Source: Mustela lutreola (lineage: Eukaryota > Chordata > Mammalia > Carnivora > Mustelidae). Taken from it: a stretch of DNA of 64,000 bases. Both the position numbers and the translations under genes were made by a program. Each line of letters opens with the position of its first letter. Within the stretch, counting starts at the first letter, position 1. The stretch spans positions 72,577,910 through 72,641,909 of the forward strand of contig NC_081303.1 in the NCBI RefSeq assembly GCF_030435805.1, in the 5' to 3' direction. The notes below the pieces were generated by a model, which did no database searches, was not told the DNA's origin, and saw only the letters and a list, made by a program, of their open reading frames with translations. This document shows positions 37,501 to 47,396 of the stretch, piece by piece.

Positions 37501-37855
37501 TATTATGGGAATTCATCTTCCCCAGTGGGCTCCTTATCTGAATCTATTTCTATCCCTTCTCTGTGGCTGCTGTGTCCCTTCCATCTGTGGACATTGTGTG
37601 GGTCCCTTTACCTCTCTACCACACCTCCACCTATCCTGCCCTGTTCAATACGGTCTCTTCTCTACATTTATCTGTGGAAAGTTAGTTCTTCCAGTCTTCA
37701 GGTCAATATCTGGGTTATTTACACTGATATGGGTGTTTCTAGTTGGAAGAGGTGGATCTTGGGGTCTTTCTATAGCACCATTTTCCCCAGAACTTTGTGT
37801 GATGAGTTATATTATAAAGTACAAGCTCTGCCTAACAACATGACTACTTGAAATA

Positions 37856-38690
37856 ATATTTTCTAAAAGTGACCCTTAACTAATATTTGCCCACTTGGAA
37901 TTATGACTTCATTGGTTGCCTTTGGGTGATAGATATACATTCCTCTTAAAATGGATAACCAACATCCAAATGAGGGCCTGTAAAGTGGTAGGTGCTCTAT
38001 GATTATTCTTGAATGATTGAATAATTTGGTTTAAGCATCCAATTATTTTAAATATATAGATATCTACAACACTAAAATTTCTTAATCTTCAGAAAGCACT
38101 ACTTATAACCCTATTTGATGGAATAGTCTTACACTATTTTCTATAGGGCACAAGCATATGTTAATAATCATGAAATTCACACAGAGAGTCCTACCGAAAA
38201 TCTTCCATTACCTATAATAAGAAACCAGTGAGAATTTGTAGCAAATAGAATTAAGAGAGTGTTCTGGAATCAAGTCTCCAGACGCTTTTCTTACTGTTTC
38301 TGCTGGAATGTTTTATGCTTATCTTACATGAGCTGGCCTCTGTTGGACATGCTGACATTCTATTTCGATGATGTTCGTAACTCTCAAAGGCTCTTCAATA
38401 TTTGTTTGTGCTTTATACACTCTGTATATATGTGTTTGGTTTATTTGCCTTGCTATTTCTCAGTTGACCAGTAAACAGAATTATATTCAGTCTAATGAAA
38501 GGAAGGAAATAATTTTTTAGAAAGTCAAGATTGGAACATAAAAATCAGAGGATCTACTCCTCTACTTAAGATTATGAAAAGCTGGATAATCAAAGTCATT
38601 TTTTTAATGCATCACAAAACTGAAGTATCAGGGCAACTTTTTAACCTAAAATCTAAGGAAAGACAAACTCCTCCAAAGAAACAGGGTATC
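37856..38690. other. Intergenic DNA with a MIR/L2-like scrap
   Basis: No exon recognised. 37970-38030 ('GTGGTAGGTGCTCTATGATT', 'CTTGAATGATTGA') resembles the 3' end shared by MIR/L2 elements; the rest is AT-rich and unidentified. Confidence 0.4.
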
Positions 38691-39068
38691 TGTAGAAGCC
38701 AATTTTAGGCAACCAACCTGAGCAATTGAAATTTGAATAAGGTAGAAGGGCCCAGAGTGTATCTTACTCTACCTCCCGAGTGAGTAAGAACAGGTGCATT
38801 AGGTTACCCACCTTAAAATATCCATAAGCTCTAGCTGAGCAATGGGTTACTTACCCCCAGACACAGGTACCAAAAAAGGAAAATTCCATATGTTCTAACA
38901 CCTACTAAGCTTCTTCCTTAACTACAGACAACCCAACACTGCCTCCTCCCAGAGAATCACTCCTTTGATGTCCTGCCCACAGCTCACAGACAGTGTATTC
39001 AATAAACTTCAATCTTCTTTGTTCAGTCTTTGGTGAATTCTTCCAGTACCTGCGTCACTGACCTCCCA
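38691..39068 (+). mobile_element. 5' LTR of the ERV1 fossil
   Basis: Starts TGTAGAAGCC; contains the AATAAA polyadenylation motif at 'TTCAATAAACTTC' near 39000, also found in the 3' LTR. The right end is approximate; the following 'ATTTGGTGGCCC' stretch looks like a primer-binding-site region. Confidence 0.7.
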
Positions 39069-42000
39069 CTACTTGGGTCAGCCCAGATTTGGTGGCCCTA
39101 AGGTGAAGATTTGGCTAACCCTGTGACTTCCCCAGATTCTCCAAGAATTTCTTGGGACTTTCCGTCAGTGGACAGATTCTAGTACTCCTTAAAGAATGGA
39201 TGTCCTCTAGCCAAGGTTACTCCTTGGTAAAGATACAAAGCCTTAGGGAGAACCAGCCAGATCTCCCTTGCCCAAAGGGTGAAGGATTTTTCCCTCTTGC
39301 CATCAGAGGGATCCTTCAGCACCTCTCCATTCTCTCTTTGCCCCTGGAAAGCTTACCTTTAGAATTTCCCAGATAACTGAAAATCTCTGGGAAACAGTGT
39401 TTCCCAGTGTGAACTGAATGTCTAAGAACAATCAGGTCAAGCTTCCATGCCTGTGAGGGAGAAGGACCCCTTTTCCTCTGCTCTCCCACTCTGTCCTCCT
39501 GAAGTCTCCTTTCCCAATGTGTAGTACACTTGCCAGTGACAGTTTATACAGAGCAAATCCTCACACATTACAGACCTGTTGGGATGCTTTCCTAATGTTA
39601 GCTATCAGCTACCTTACTTCTTTCAGCTCCCACCTCTTTTTTTTCCTCTGTTCTTATGGGTCCACTCACCACCTTGATCTACAGGCAGGATACATTCCTA
39701 CATAAATGACTGGTGAGTCCTCACCCTCATTTTTTTGACCCTATTCAGTCAACTGTTGTCTGTCTCTCCCTGTTGCAGGGGTACCCCACCAGTAATTGTC
39801 ATTGTTATTTGTCCTGGTGCTTTTAATGGAGGGACTCTGCATCACATTCAGTGACTCCATACACATCACGTTCTTTTTTGAGGTCAGTGGGGTATGCTGA
39901 CTGAAATCACAACCAAGATTCAGGCCTCCATTCCCTTTGGCATGATGGCTTTTTTTAGAATTGGCAGCTGGTCTTCCTCACTATGACACAAAACCTCTAT
40001 TCCTTCAGACTCATCATGGGCTGCATTCTTAGAAACTGAATTAAAATTGACCCCCCAAGTCCCATGGAAACATCTCATCATTTTATGTAATGTTTCCTGT
40101 CCTCAATACAAACTTCCATATCAAGAGGGAAGACTACTACTCCATGGAACTCTTTCTTATAATATTATATTCAAGCTTAACCTTTATTCCAGAAATCCCC
40201 CAAAGGATTGGAAGTCTCAAATGTGTAGTCCTAATGACATTATTTCAAAACATTGGCCTTCACAAAAATTGTAGAATGTGTCTTGCCCATTTTCATAGGT
40301 GTCTGAGGCTGCCCACTTTTTAGATGATGCATTTTTTATTCCACCCCATCATCTTATCCCTTCCTCTGAACACCCAGAGGCTCCCTGATCCTCCTCACAC
40401 CCTAATGGCCCCTGCTATTGCTGCCACCATGCCACCACCCAACCAAGGTCCCTTCTCCCCGTCCCACACCCAGTTGGCACTAACTATGAGCCTAAGAATC
40501 TGACTTCTGTTTCTCCACAGAGAAAGTCATGTCCCTTTGTAAAGTAGAGACTGAGGATACAAGGGCCATTAGGGTCCATGTCCCTTTTCCAATGTCTGTT
40601 CTGTTCTAGATAGAAAAAATCTTGACTTCTTTAGCCAAGTTTCTTCCCATTTCACTAAGAAATTTGAGAGCCTCATGGTTGTTTTTGATCTCACCTTTTA
40701 AGACATTCACATCATCTTTACTATATTCTGCACAATTAGGAAAAAACAAAAACAAAAACAAAAAAATGCCCTTGTATATGGTCTTTGTCTCAGAACTGGG
40801 CTAATGAGTCCCACACCCATACCCATGAATGTGCTCTGGTGTGGCCCCAAAACCAATCCTAGTTGACATTATCAAGGATAATGTCAAGGATTATTATACC
40901 TAAAGCCTGGTATAATTATTTCAGATTACATGATACCTTGTTTAATTGAGGGTATAAAAACAGAGAATTATGCACAACTTAAAGAAACAACTCAAGGCTG
41001 AAATGAAAATCCTTTGTGATTTCATTCTTCTTTAGCCAGGCCTGGGAAAGTACACCAACCTACATCCTGAAGGCCAGGAAGGCAGTGAAGTGCTTTATCA
41101 TCCAGGGCTCCCTTGCTATCAAAAAAAAAAAAGTTTCAGAAGCTCAGTCAGGGACCTCAGAGCTTTGTTCCCACATTTCTATATATGGCTCAGGGTCTTC
41201 AATAACCAAGAGGTAGTCATGAATGCCAGAAGGGAACAAGAGAGACAAGGGGCAGGCCCAATATGCCAATCAGGACATCTGCCCTGGCGTGTCTAATGCC
41301 CCCTTTGTCAGGGCTTCACCTGCCATGGCAACAACTAGGGCATTGGAAATGGGACTGCCACTCCTTCCCATTAACAGGAAGTTCATCCCATCCCCAAAGC
41401 CTAAGCCCAAGCTGTTCCAGGTAATCACCAGCTTCAGGCCAAGGAAACTCTGGACGATCCACAGCTGCCCTTAGCTCTGTACAATGAGGAGCCCAGTGGA
41501 GGAAGGGTAGAAAATCTCTTCTCCTTTGACTGACAGGGTGCAAAGACTTCAGGCTCCCATATTCTCTGTCATTACAGCACAGCCTCAGGCAACGCTGGAT
41601 GTGGCATGAGACATAGCTGAAATTTCTACTGTATGTGGGAATCACTTATTCCACCCTTACCAAATACTCAGGCATCATCTTGCAGTCCTAGACTCCTCAT
41701 CCACATAGATGGGTCCCCAAAGAGTGAGCATTTCACTGCCTTTTTATTTCTTGGAGGGTTAAATACCTTTCCCCACTCCTTTCCTGTTTTACCTGACTGC
41801 CCAATTCCATTACTTGGAGGGGAGATAGTGACAAAGTTACAAACTAATCTTTGTCTTTCTGAGACTGACCAACACTTGCTGGCATTTTTGTCCTCTGAGT
41901 CCTCCACCAAGTACGGCTGCAATCCAGTTGAAAATCAACACCTGTTATTCAGAGACTGGGAGGATGCACACCCAGAGGCCTAGAGGCCCATGAATCTGGA

Positions 42001-42740
42001 CCATTGCCGATCTCCACTCTCCTGTATTCAATCATTCTAAGATATTATCTTAGAAAAACTCCCTAAATACTTTCCTCCCCAAACTCTTATGATTTCTCCT
42101 TCCCAATTCCAAGACTACATTCTCAACATTTTCCTACAATGTGAACTCTCAGAATGTACCTGGTCAGAAATTGTAATGCACCTGGGGCTCCCCCATTTCC
42201 CCACCTTGGTGTCCTGTTTTCACAATACAATCATTAGCTGTTTTAGAATTATCCTTGTCCTTCTCATCTAAAAGTTCTTTGGCTTCCTTCCTCCAGGACT
42301 GTGAAATATAAGGATGGTTTTCCTGGGGTGAAACCTGGCAATGGCTCTCTTGGCTACTTCCTTTCTTAGGACCCCAGTCCTCAACACCCCTACTCCTAAT
42401 TATTGGCCTCCGTTTATTTAGTCCCTTTGTTAAACTTGTCTCTTCTAGAATCCAGCAGTTCCATATATGAATAAAATAGTTCAATAGAGTTTGAAGCCTA
42501 TATTGTCAAGGGGTCCCTTCCCCTTAATCCTGCAGACCAGGCCATCAAAGAATTTCACTCAAATCACCTATCAGCATTTTAATATAACACTATGCTCTTG
42601 TCTATAACTGCATAGAAAACTTGATGGACTGAGTTCAGTGGGGACCCCTCTATGCTGCACTCATTCAGAAGGAAGAAGCAACTGCAGATGAGACCTCTGT
42701 GCAAATGCCAAAGATTTGTCACTGTCAATATTGGGAGGAA

Positions 42741-43070
42741 TGTAGAGGCCACTAGAAGGCAACCATCTTGAATGAAGAAATCTGAGTCAGGAAAAAGGAC
42801 CCAGAGTGACCACCCACCCCCAGCTGAATATAAACAGGTCTATTAGACAAATCACCTCAAAATATGTTTAGGCCTACAACAGGACACAGGTACCAATGAA
42901 GGAAATTCCATATGCTTATGTTCCTCCTTAACCAAGGCCCCTATCACTGCCTCCTGGAAGACAGTATTTCCCTCCTGTTCTGCCTGCAGGCCCCTTGCAG
43001 TGTATTCAATAAAGTTCTTTCTCCTTTTCTCTATTTTGGGTAAATTCTTCCCCCACCTGAAATACCATCC
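42741..43070 (+). mobile_element. 3' LTR of the ERV1 fossil
   Basis: Starts TGTAGAGGCC just after a purine-rich 'TTGGGAGGAA' (polypurine-tract-like), aligns with the 5' LTR through 'CCCAGAGTG', 'GACACAGGTACCAA' and 'GTGTATTCAATAAA', and ends near 43070. Confidence 0.7.
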
Positions 43071-43149
43071 TTTACCTGATCAGGTTAATGAGGGAGCAGA
43101 AGGCAAGCTGAAGACAAAGCACATGCTGACACCCTGCAACCACTCCCCA

Positions 43150-43172
43150 CCACACACACACACACACACACA
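43150..43172. repeat. Short (CA)n run
   Basis: About eleven CA units between the ERV1 fossil and the next LTR-like piece. Confidence 0.85.
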
Positions 43173-43185
43173 ATCCTGGGGGAAT

Positions 43186-43499
43186 ATGTGAGACATTCAT
43201 TCAGGAAGCTCCCAAATGTCTTAATTTTAATGCCTTGCTAGAGAGATAAACAGCCTTAACTTGATAATGGCAAGGCCTCCAGTATCCTGTGAGCCTTTAA
43301 CATATGAAAACCCTTTTGAAACCTCCCTTTTCATTACCTCCCAAGTACACATGTAATTAGCCACTCCTCACAACCCCTGGGCAGCAGTTCTTTCTGCCTA
43401 CAGGTCCTGTCCCCAGGCCTTAATAAAACCACCATTTTGCACTAAAGACATCTCAAGAATTCTTTCTTGGTCCTCACCTCTGGACCTTACCCCACAGAA
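43186..43499 (+). mobile_element. LTR-like fragment (probable solo LTR, class I)
   Basis: Begins TGAGACATTC, carries AATAAA at 'CCTTAATAAAACC' (about 43420) and ends near 'TTACCCCACA', the layout of an LTR on the plus strand. No convincing target duplication was seen, so the borders and family are tentative. Confidence 0.5.
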
Positions 43500-43540
43500 C
43501 CTCACCTATATTCTAAAATAACATCAAAATCACCCCACAG

Positions 43541-43917
43541 TGTTGTAACCAAGTTCTCGCATCTACGAGACCACCAAGGAGTCAACACCGATGCAATCAC
43601 ACGAGGGTTTATTCCACAAGCTTAAGCTTGGGCCCAAGTACACCAGACACAGTGGAGTAGGGACTTGGACCTCGAACTTAGTTAAGGCAGGGGTATTTAT
43701 GGGTCGTTACAAGAGGCTGGGCGGGGGAGGAGAGAAAATTTACAAAAACAGGGTAGAAGTCTCTGGAACCAAAGCTTGGTGGGACTTCCTGGAACTAAAG
43801 TAAAGTAGGGGGTAGTTCAGCCCTTAGGCATAGGGGTCTGAGATACCTGTACTATGCTAAGGTTATGCTAAGGTTAAACCTGAGGTGGGATGGCCTTCAT
43901 TTTTCTCAGCCTCCACA
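43541..43917 (-). mobile_element. Solo LTR, minus strand, CACAG target duplication
   Basis: On the minus strand it starts TGTGGAGGCTGAGAAAA and ends GGTTACAACA, with AATAAA just upstream of the end ('GGAATAAACCCTCG'). A 5-bp duplication CACAG lies at 43536-43540 and 43918-43922. No internal retroviral sequence remains, so it is a solo LTR fossil. Confidence 0.85.
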
Positions 43918-43922
43918 CACAG

Positions 43923-44394
43923 TATGCAAACTCTTGCTTGCTTAGGACAGATGCCTGATGCTTTACAGCCAGAAAGAAGAATCCCACTGAAATTGTTAAC
44001 AAGTTGCTAGCATGAGTACCAGGAGTCCCTGATAGTCACAGACTAAGGAAATTCTTCGTATGTCCAGGCTTTTCCCCACTGACCTCACCAGGAGCTCCTG
44101 ATAGGCTGGAACCCAGGATACAGACCAGGGGAATGCTTTATTGTGGTGTATGCTTGAGGTTTGAGAGGACCTGCTGCCTGAGAAAGGCAGAAAGCCACCA
44201 TCTCCCACACAGAAAGAAGCCTTAACCAGGTGTAGGAAGAGCAGGGAACCAGGTGTGGGAAGGACAGGGAACCTGCCTCGGGACACAGGTGAAGCCACAC
44301 TGCAGCTGGAGGAAAGGGCCAGTGGGGTAAGAACAGTACCACATCCTGTCCTAGACTAAAAGGTTCCATCTACTAAAGGAAAAGGAAGACCCAA
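43923..44394. other. Intergenic DNA, nothing recognised
   Basis: No exon or known repeat identified. Open frames on the minus strand at 43996-44369 have no recognised domain. Confidence 0.4.
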
Positions 44395-44930
44395 TTGGGA
44401 TTAGAAGACCCAATCCCAAAACTGAAAGAGCAGCTGACTGAGAATGAGACAGGATCAGAATGGAGATAGTGACCCATGCTCTGTCCCAAGCAGGCTAGCC
44501 ATCAGGATACCAAAAGTACCTCTGCTGGTGGAGTGGCAAGTGTCTGAAGATATATCCCCATGAGGCTCTTCCCCTTAGAAAAAGAAAATCACAGGCCCAG
44601 AATTGTGTCGCTTAGACCCAGTTCCCACACTGGGGCTTCACACTGAGGCTTCAATCCCAGTCTAATTACAATATCAACCACTGCCACCCCCACCCTCCAC
44701 CCCTGCCCAGAAATGTAGACTTAACTAGTCATGCAGGAAATTTTTCTTTCCATCAGAGCCAGTGAAGTCTGTCTGCTGGGACCTCTCTGTCCCTTAAAAG
44801 CAGATGAAGTCATGAATATGAAAAATCCCTTGATTTTTCTCCCAAGAAAATAGACCTGTCCCTGGAACAATCTTCCTCTTTTGCTACTAACTCTGGCCCC
44901 ACCCTCCCTCTACAAAAACCTATATCACAA
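44395..44930. other. Orphan copy of CD1A 5' flank (duplicate of 11535-12050)
   Basis: Aligns over its length with the distal 5' flank of copy 1 ('TCTGTCCCAAGCAGGCTAGC', 'AAAAAGAAAATCACAGGCCC', 'CCCACACTGGGGCTTCA'), but no CD1 exons lie in the expected place to its left. A duplication remnant whose gene is absent or elsewhere. Confidence 0.7.
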
Positions 44931-44939
44931 GACTGTAAT

Positions 44940-46797
44940 CTCCAAGACAGTATGGTAAAAAAAAGACACACGAAGCAGTGGAACAGAAAGGAGAACCCAG
45001 TAATGAATCCTAAACTCTGTGGTCAACTGGCTACATCAAAGCATAAAAGAATGTCCAATGGAAAAAGACAATCTCTTCAACAAATGGTGTTGAGAAAATT
45101 GGACAGCCTCATGAAGAAGAATGAAACTGGACCGCTTTCTTACACCATACACAAAAAATAGGCTCAAAATGGATGAAAGACCTAAATGTGAGACAGGAAT
45201 CCATGAAAATCCTAGAGGAGAACATAAGCAGCAACTTCTGTGACCTCAACTGCAGCAATTTCTTGTTAGACAAGAAATCAAGGCAAGGGAAATAAAGGCA
45301 AAAATGAGCTACTCAGACTTCATCAAGATAAAAAGCTTTTGCATAGCAAAGGAAACAGCTGACAAAACTAAAAGGCAGCCAACAGAATGGGAGAAGATAT
45401 TTGCAAATGACATATCAGATAAAGGGCTAGTATCCAAGATCTATAAAGAACTTATCAAACTCAACACCCAAAACACCCAAAAAACAAATAATTCAGTCAG
45501 TAAGTGGGCAGAAGACATGAACAGATATTTCTCCAAAGAAGACATACAAGTGGCCAACAGACACATGAAAAAAAAAAAAAAAAAAAAAAGTGCTCCACAT
45601 CACTCAGCATCAGGGAAATACAAATCAAAACCACAATGAGATACCACCTTACACCAGTCAGAATGGCTAAAATTAACAAGCCGAGAAAAAACAAATGTTG
45701 GCAAGGATTTGGAGAAAGGGGAATCCTCTTACACTGTTGGTGGGAATGCAAGCTGGTACAGCAACTTTGGAAAACAGGGTGGAAGATCCTCAAAAACTTA
45801 AAAAGAGCTATCCTAAATCCTAGCAATTGCACAACTACATATTTACCTCAAAGATAGAAATGTAGTAAACTGAAGGGGCATCCACATCCCAATGCTTTTA
45901 GCAGCAATATCCACAATAGATAAAATATGGAAAGAGCCCATATGTCCACTAACAGATGAATGGATAAAGAAGATTATCTCTCTATATATAATAATTGTAA
46001 AGTTTTTCCAGGGAGATAAACACAACACCAGGCGAAGTGGGTGCAAGGCAAGATTTATTAAAAACACTCTCCAGCAAAGTTTCAGGGCTCAGGAGAAGGG
46101 GAGCCAGGAAAGTTGCCCTGGGAGGAGGTGGTCACCCTCGGGTGAGGTTCCGTGACTCTGGAAAGCAGAGTGGCGGAAGTCGCACCCAAGGCAGGGAGGA
46201 GGGGGCTTTTAAGGCGTCTTGGGGGAAGCTCAGGGGTCTTTTGGCAAGTTTCCCTTATTCGGATACCTCGCCTGCTCCTCAGGGTCCCATTGGTCCACGG
46301 GAGCCCCGGGTGGGAGGGTTTTCAGATTCTTGCTTGGGTCTTTGTTCTCCTATCTGAGCTCGGGTTTTGTGGCAGGAACTTTCACCATCTTAAGTAGCCC
46401 TTTCTGCCAGCCCAACAATAATACTCAACCATCAAAAAATGAAATCTTGCCATTTGCAATAATGTAGATGGAACTAGAGAGTATTATGCTAAGTGAAATA
46501 ATTCAATCAAAGATAGAATTATCCCGTGATTTCGCTCATATGTGGAATTTAATAAACAAAACAGAGGAGTATAGGGGAAGGGAGGGAAAATGAAGCAAGA
46601 CAAAAATCAGAGAAGGAGACAAACCACACAAGACTTTTAGTCATGTGAAACAAACTGAGGGTTGCTGGAGGGAAGGGAGGTATGATGATGGGTTAACTGA
46701 GTGACGGGCATTGTATGTAAGGGATGAATCACTATACTCGACCTCTGAAACTAATAACACACAGTATATTAATTAATTGAATTAAAAAAAAAAAAAG
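44940..46797 (+). mobile_element. L1 3' portion, plus strand, interrupted by a solo LTR
   Basis: Plus-strand ORF2 C-terminal region (45304-45639 includes '[17 protein letters not shown]' and '[19 protein letters not shown]') through the 3'UTR to an A-run at 46785-46797. It is split at 45996-46417 by an LTR. A 22-base A-run at 45568-45589 is an expanded homopolymer inside the ORF2 region. 5'-truncated and broken. Confidence 0.88.
45996..46417 (-). mobile_element. Solo LTR, minus strand, ATAAT target duplication, inside the L1
   Basis: On the minus strand it starts TGTTGGGCTGGCAGAAAG and ends AAAAACTTTACA, with AATAAA about 60 bp from the end ('TTTTTAATAAATCTTGCC'). The 5-bp duplication ATAAT lies at 45991-45995 and 46418-46422. 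Much more GC-rich than the L1 around it. Younger than the L1 it interrupts; no internal retroviral part remains. Confidence 0.9.
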
Positions 46798-46936
46798 AAC
46801 AAGGAAAGTGTGAAGACCTTGGCCAAATGAGAACACTTTTACAAAAGGAGCATCAGACATCTCAACTACTACCTACCGGTCAAGAAACAAAAGAAAAAGA
46901 AAAACATGTAAACATGGCATAAATTCTCCCAGATTT

Positions 46937-46942
46937 TTATTC
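46937..46942 (-). terminator. Candidate poly-A signal AATAAA for CD1A copy 3
   Basis: AATAAA on the minus strand about 455 nt past the copy-3 stop, aligned with the signals of copies 1 and 2. Confidence 0.6.
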
Positions 46943-47396
46943 CATGAAGGTGAGACTCCAGGCCAAGATACAAATATTAAAAAGACATGGAGTTTGCTCT
47001 CAAAAAGTCCAAGAACTATAAGGGGAAAAGAAATGTAACTGGGGACAAAAAGGACTGGGAGACAAGAATATATTAACCAAAGTGCAGGTTAAAGTGGTGG
47101 AAATTCTCACCAGCAGAGGCTGTTAACACTTAGAATCAAGGAAGTCTCACTGGAGGAAGTGACATCTGATACTTGTGACCCATGGACTTTGCTGGGACTT
47201 CATTTACTCTGACTTAAACATTGAAATTTATGTTCCAGAACAAATTCAGAACAACAAATCCTGTTATAATACTTTAATAATATTGATAATTGATCATTAA
47301 ACAGTCATGAAAGACAAAAGTTGCTTGCAGAAATTTGCAAGGACTTCACTGCTGAGCTGGGTTTATGTAAGTACTGGAGACTGGGCTGCTGAATTC

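Larger units (their letters stand above)
32825..37855 (-). mobile_element. Old L1, antisense, shared 5' neighbour of units 2-4, internally deleted
   Basis: 3' end near 32825 (T-run), ORF2 C-terminus to about 34360, then after a nested plus-strand L1 piece the sequence resumes at 34600 in the ORF2 endonuclease region, so the RT part is missing. ORF1 and a long 5'UTR follow to about 37855. The 3' part is also found at 51430-51975 and 60355-61555 next to copies 3 and 4. Frames are badly broken. Confidence 0.8.
38691..43070 (+). mobile_element. Class I endogenous retrovirus fossil (ERV1, gammaretrovirus-like)
   Basis: Two homologous LTRs in the same orientation (about 38691-39068 and 42741-43070) enclose about 3.7 kb of internal sequence. 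Remnants in order are a gag nucleocapsid CCHC-like segment near 41310-41380 and a protease/early pol segment near 41780-41880 ('CPIPLLGGEIVTKL', typical of gammaretrovirus-type elements). Most of pol and env are not recognisable, so the element is short as well as broken many times over. The two LTRs differ strongly from each other, which implies an old insertion of tens of millions of years. The exact ends were not fixed by a target duplication. Confidence 0.75.

Noticed and set aside
43996-44369. Two overlapping minus-strand open frames of about 95-100 aa
   Set aside because: No domain recognised and no splice context; composition alone is not enough.
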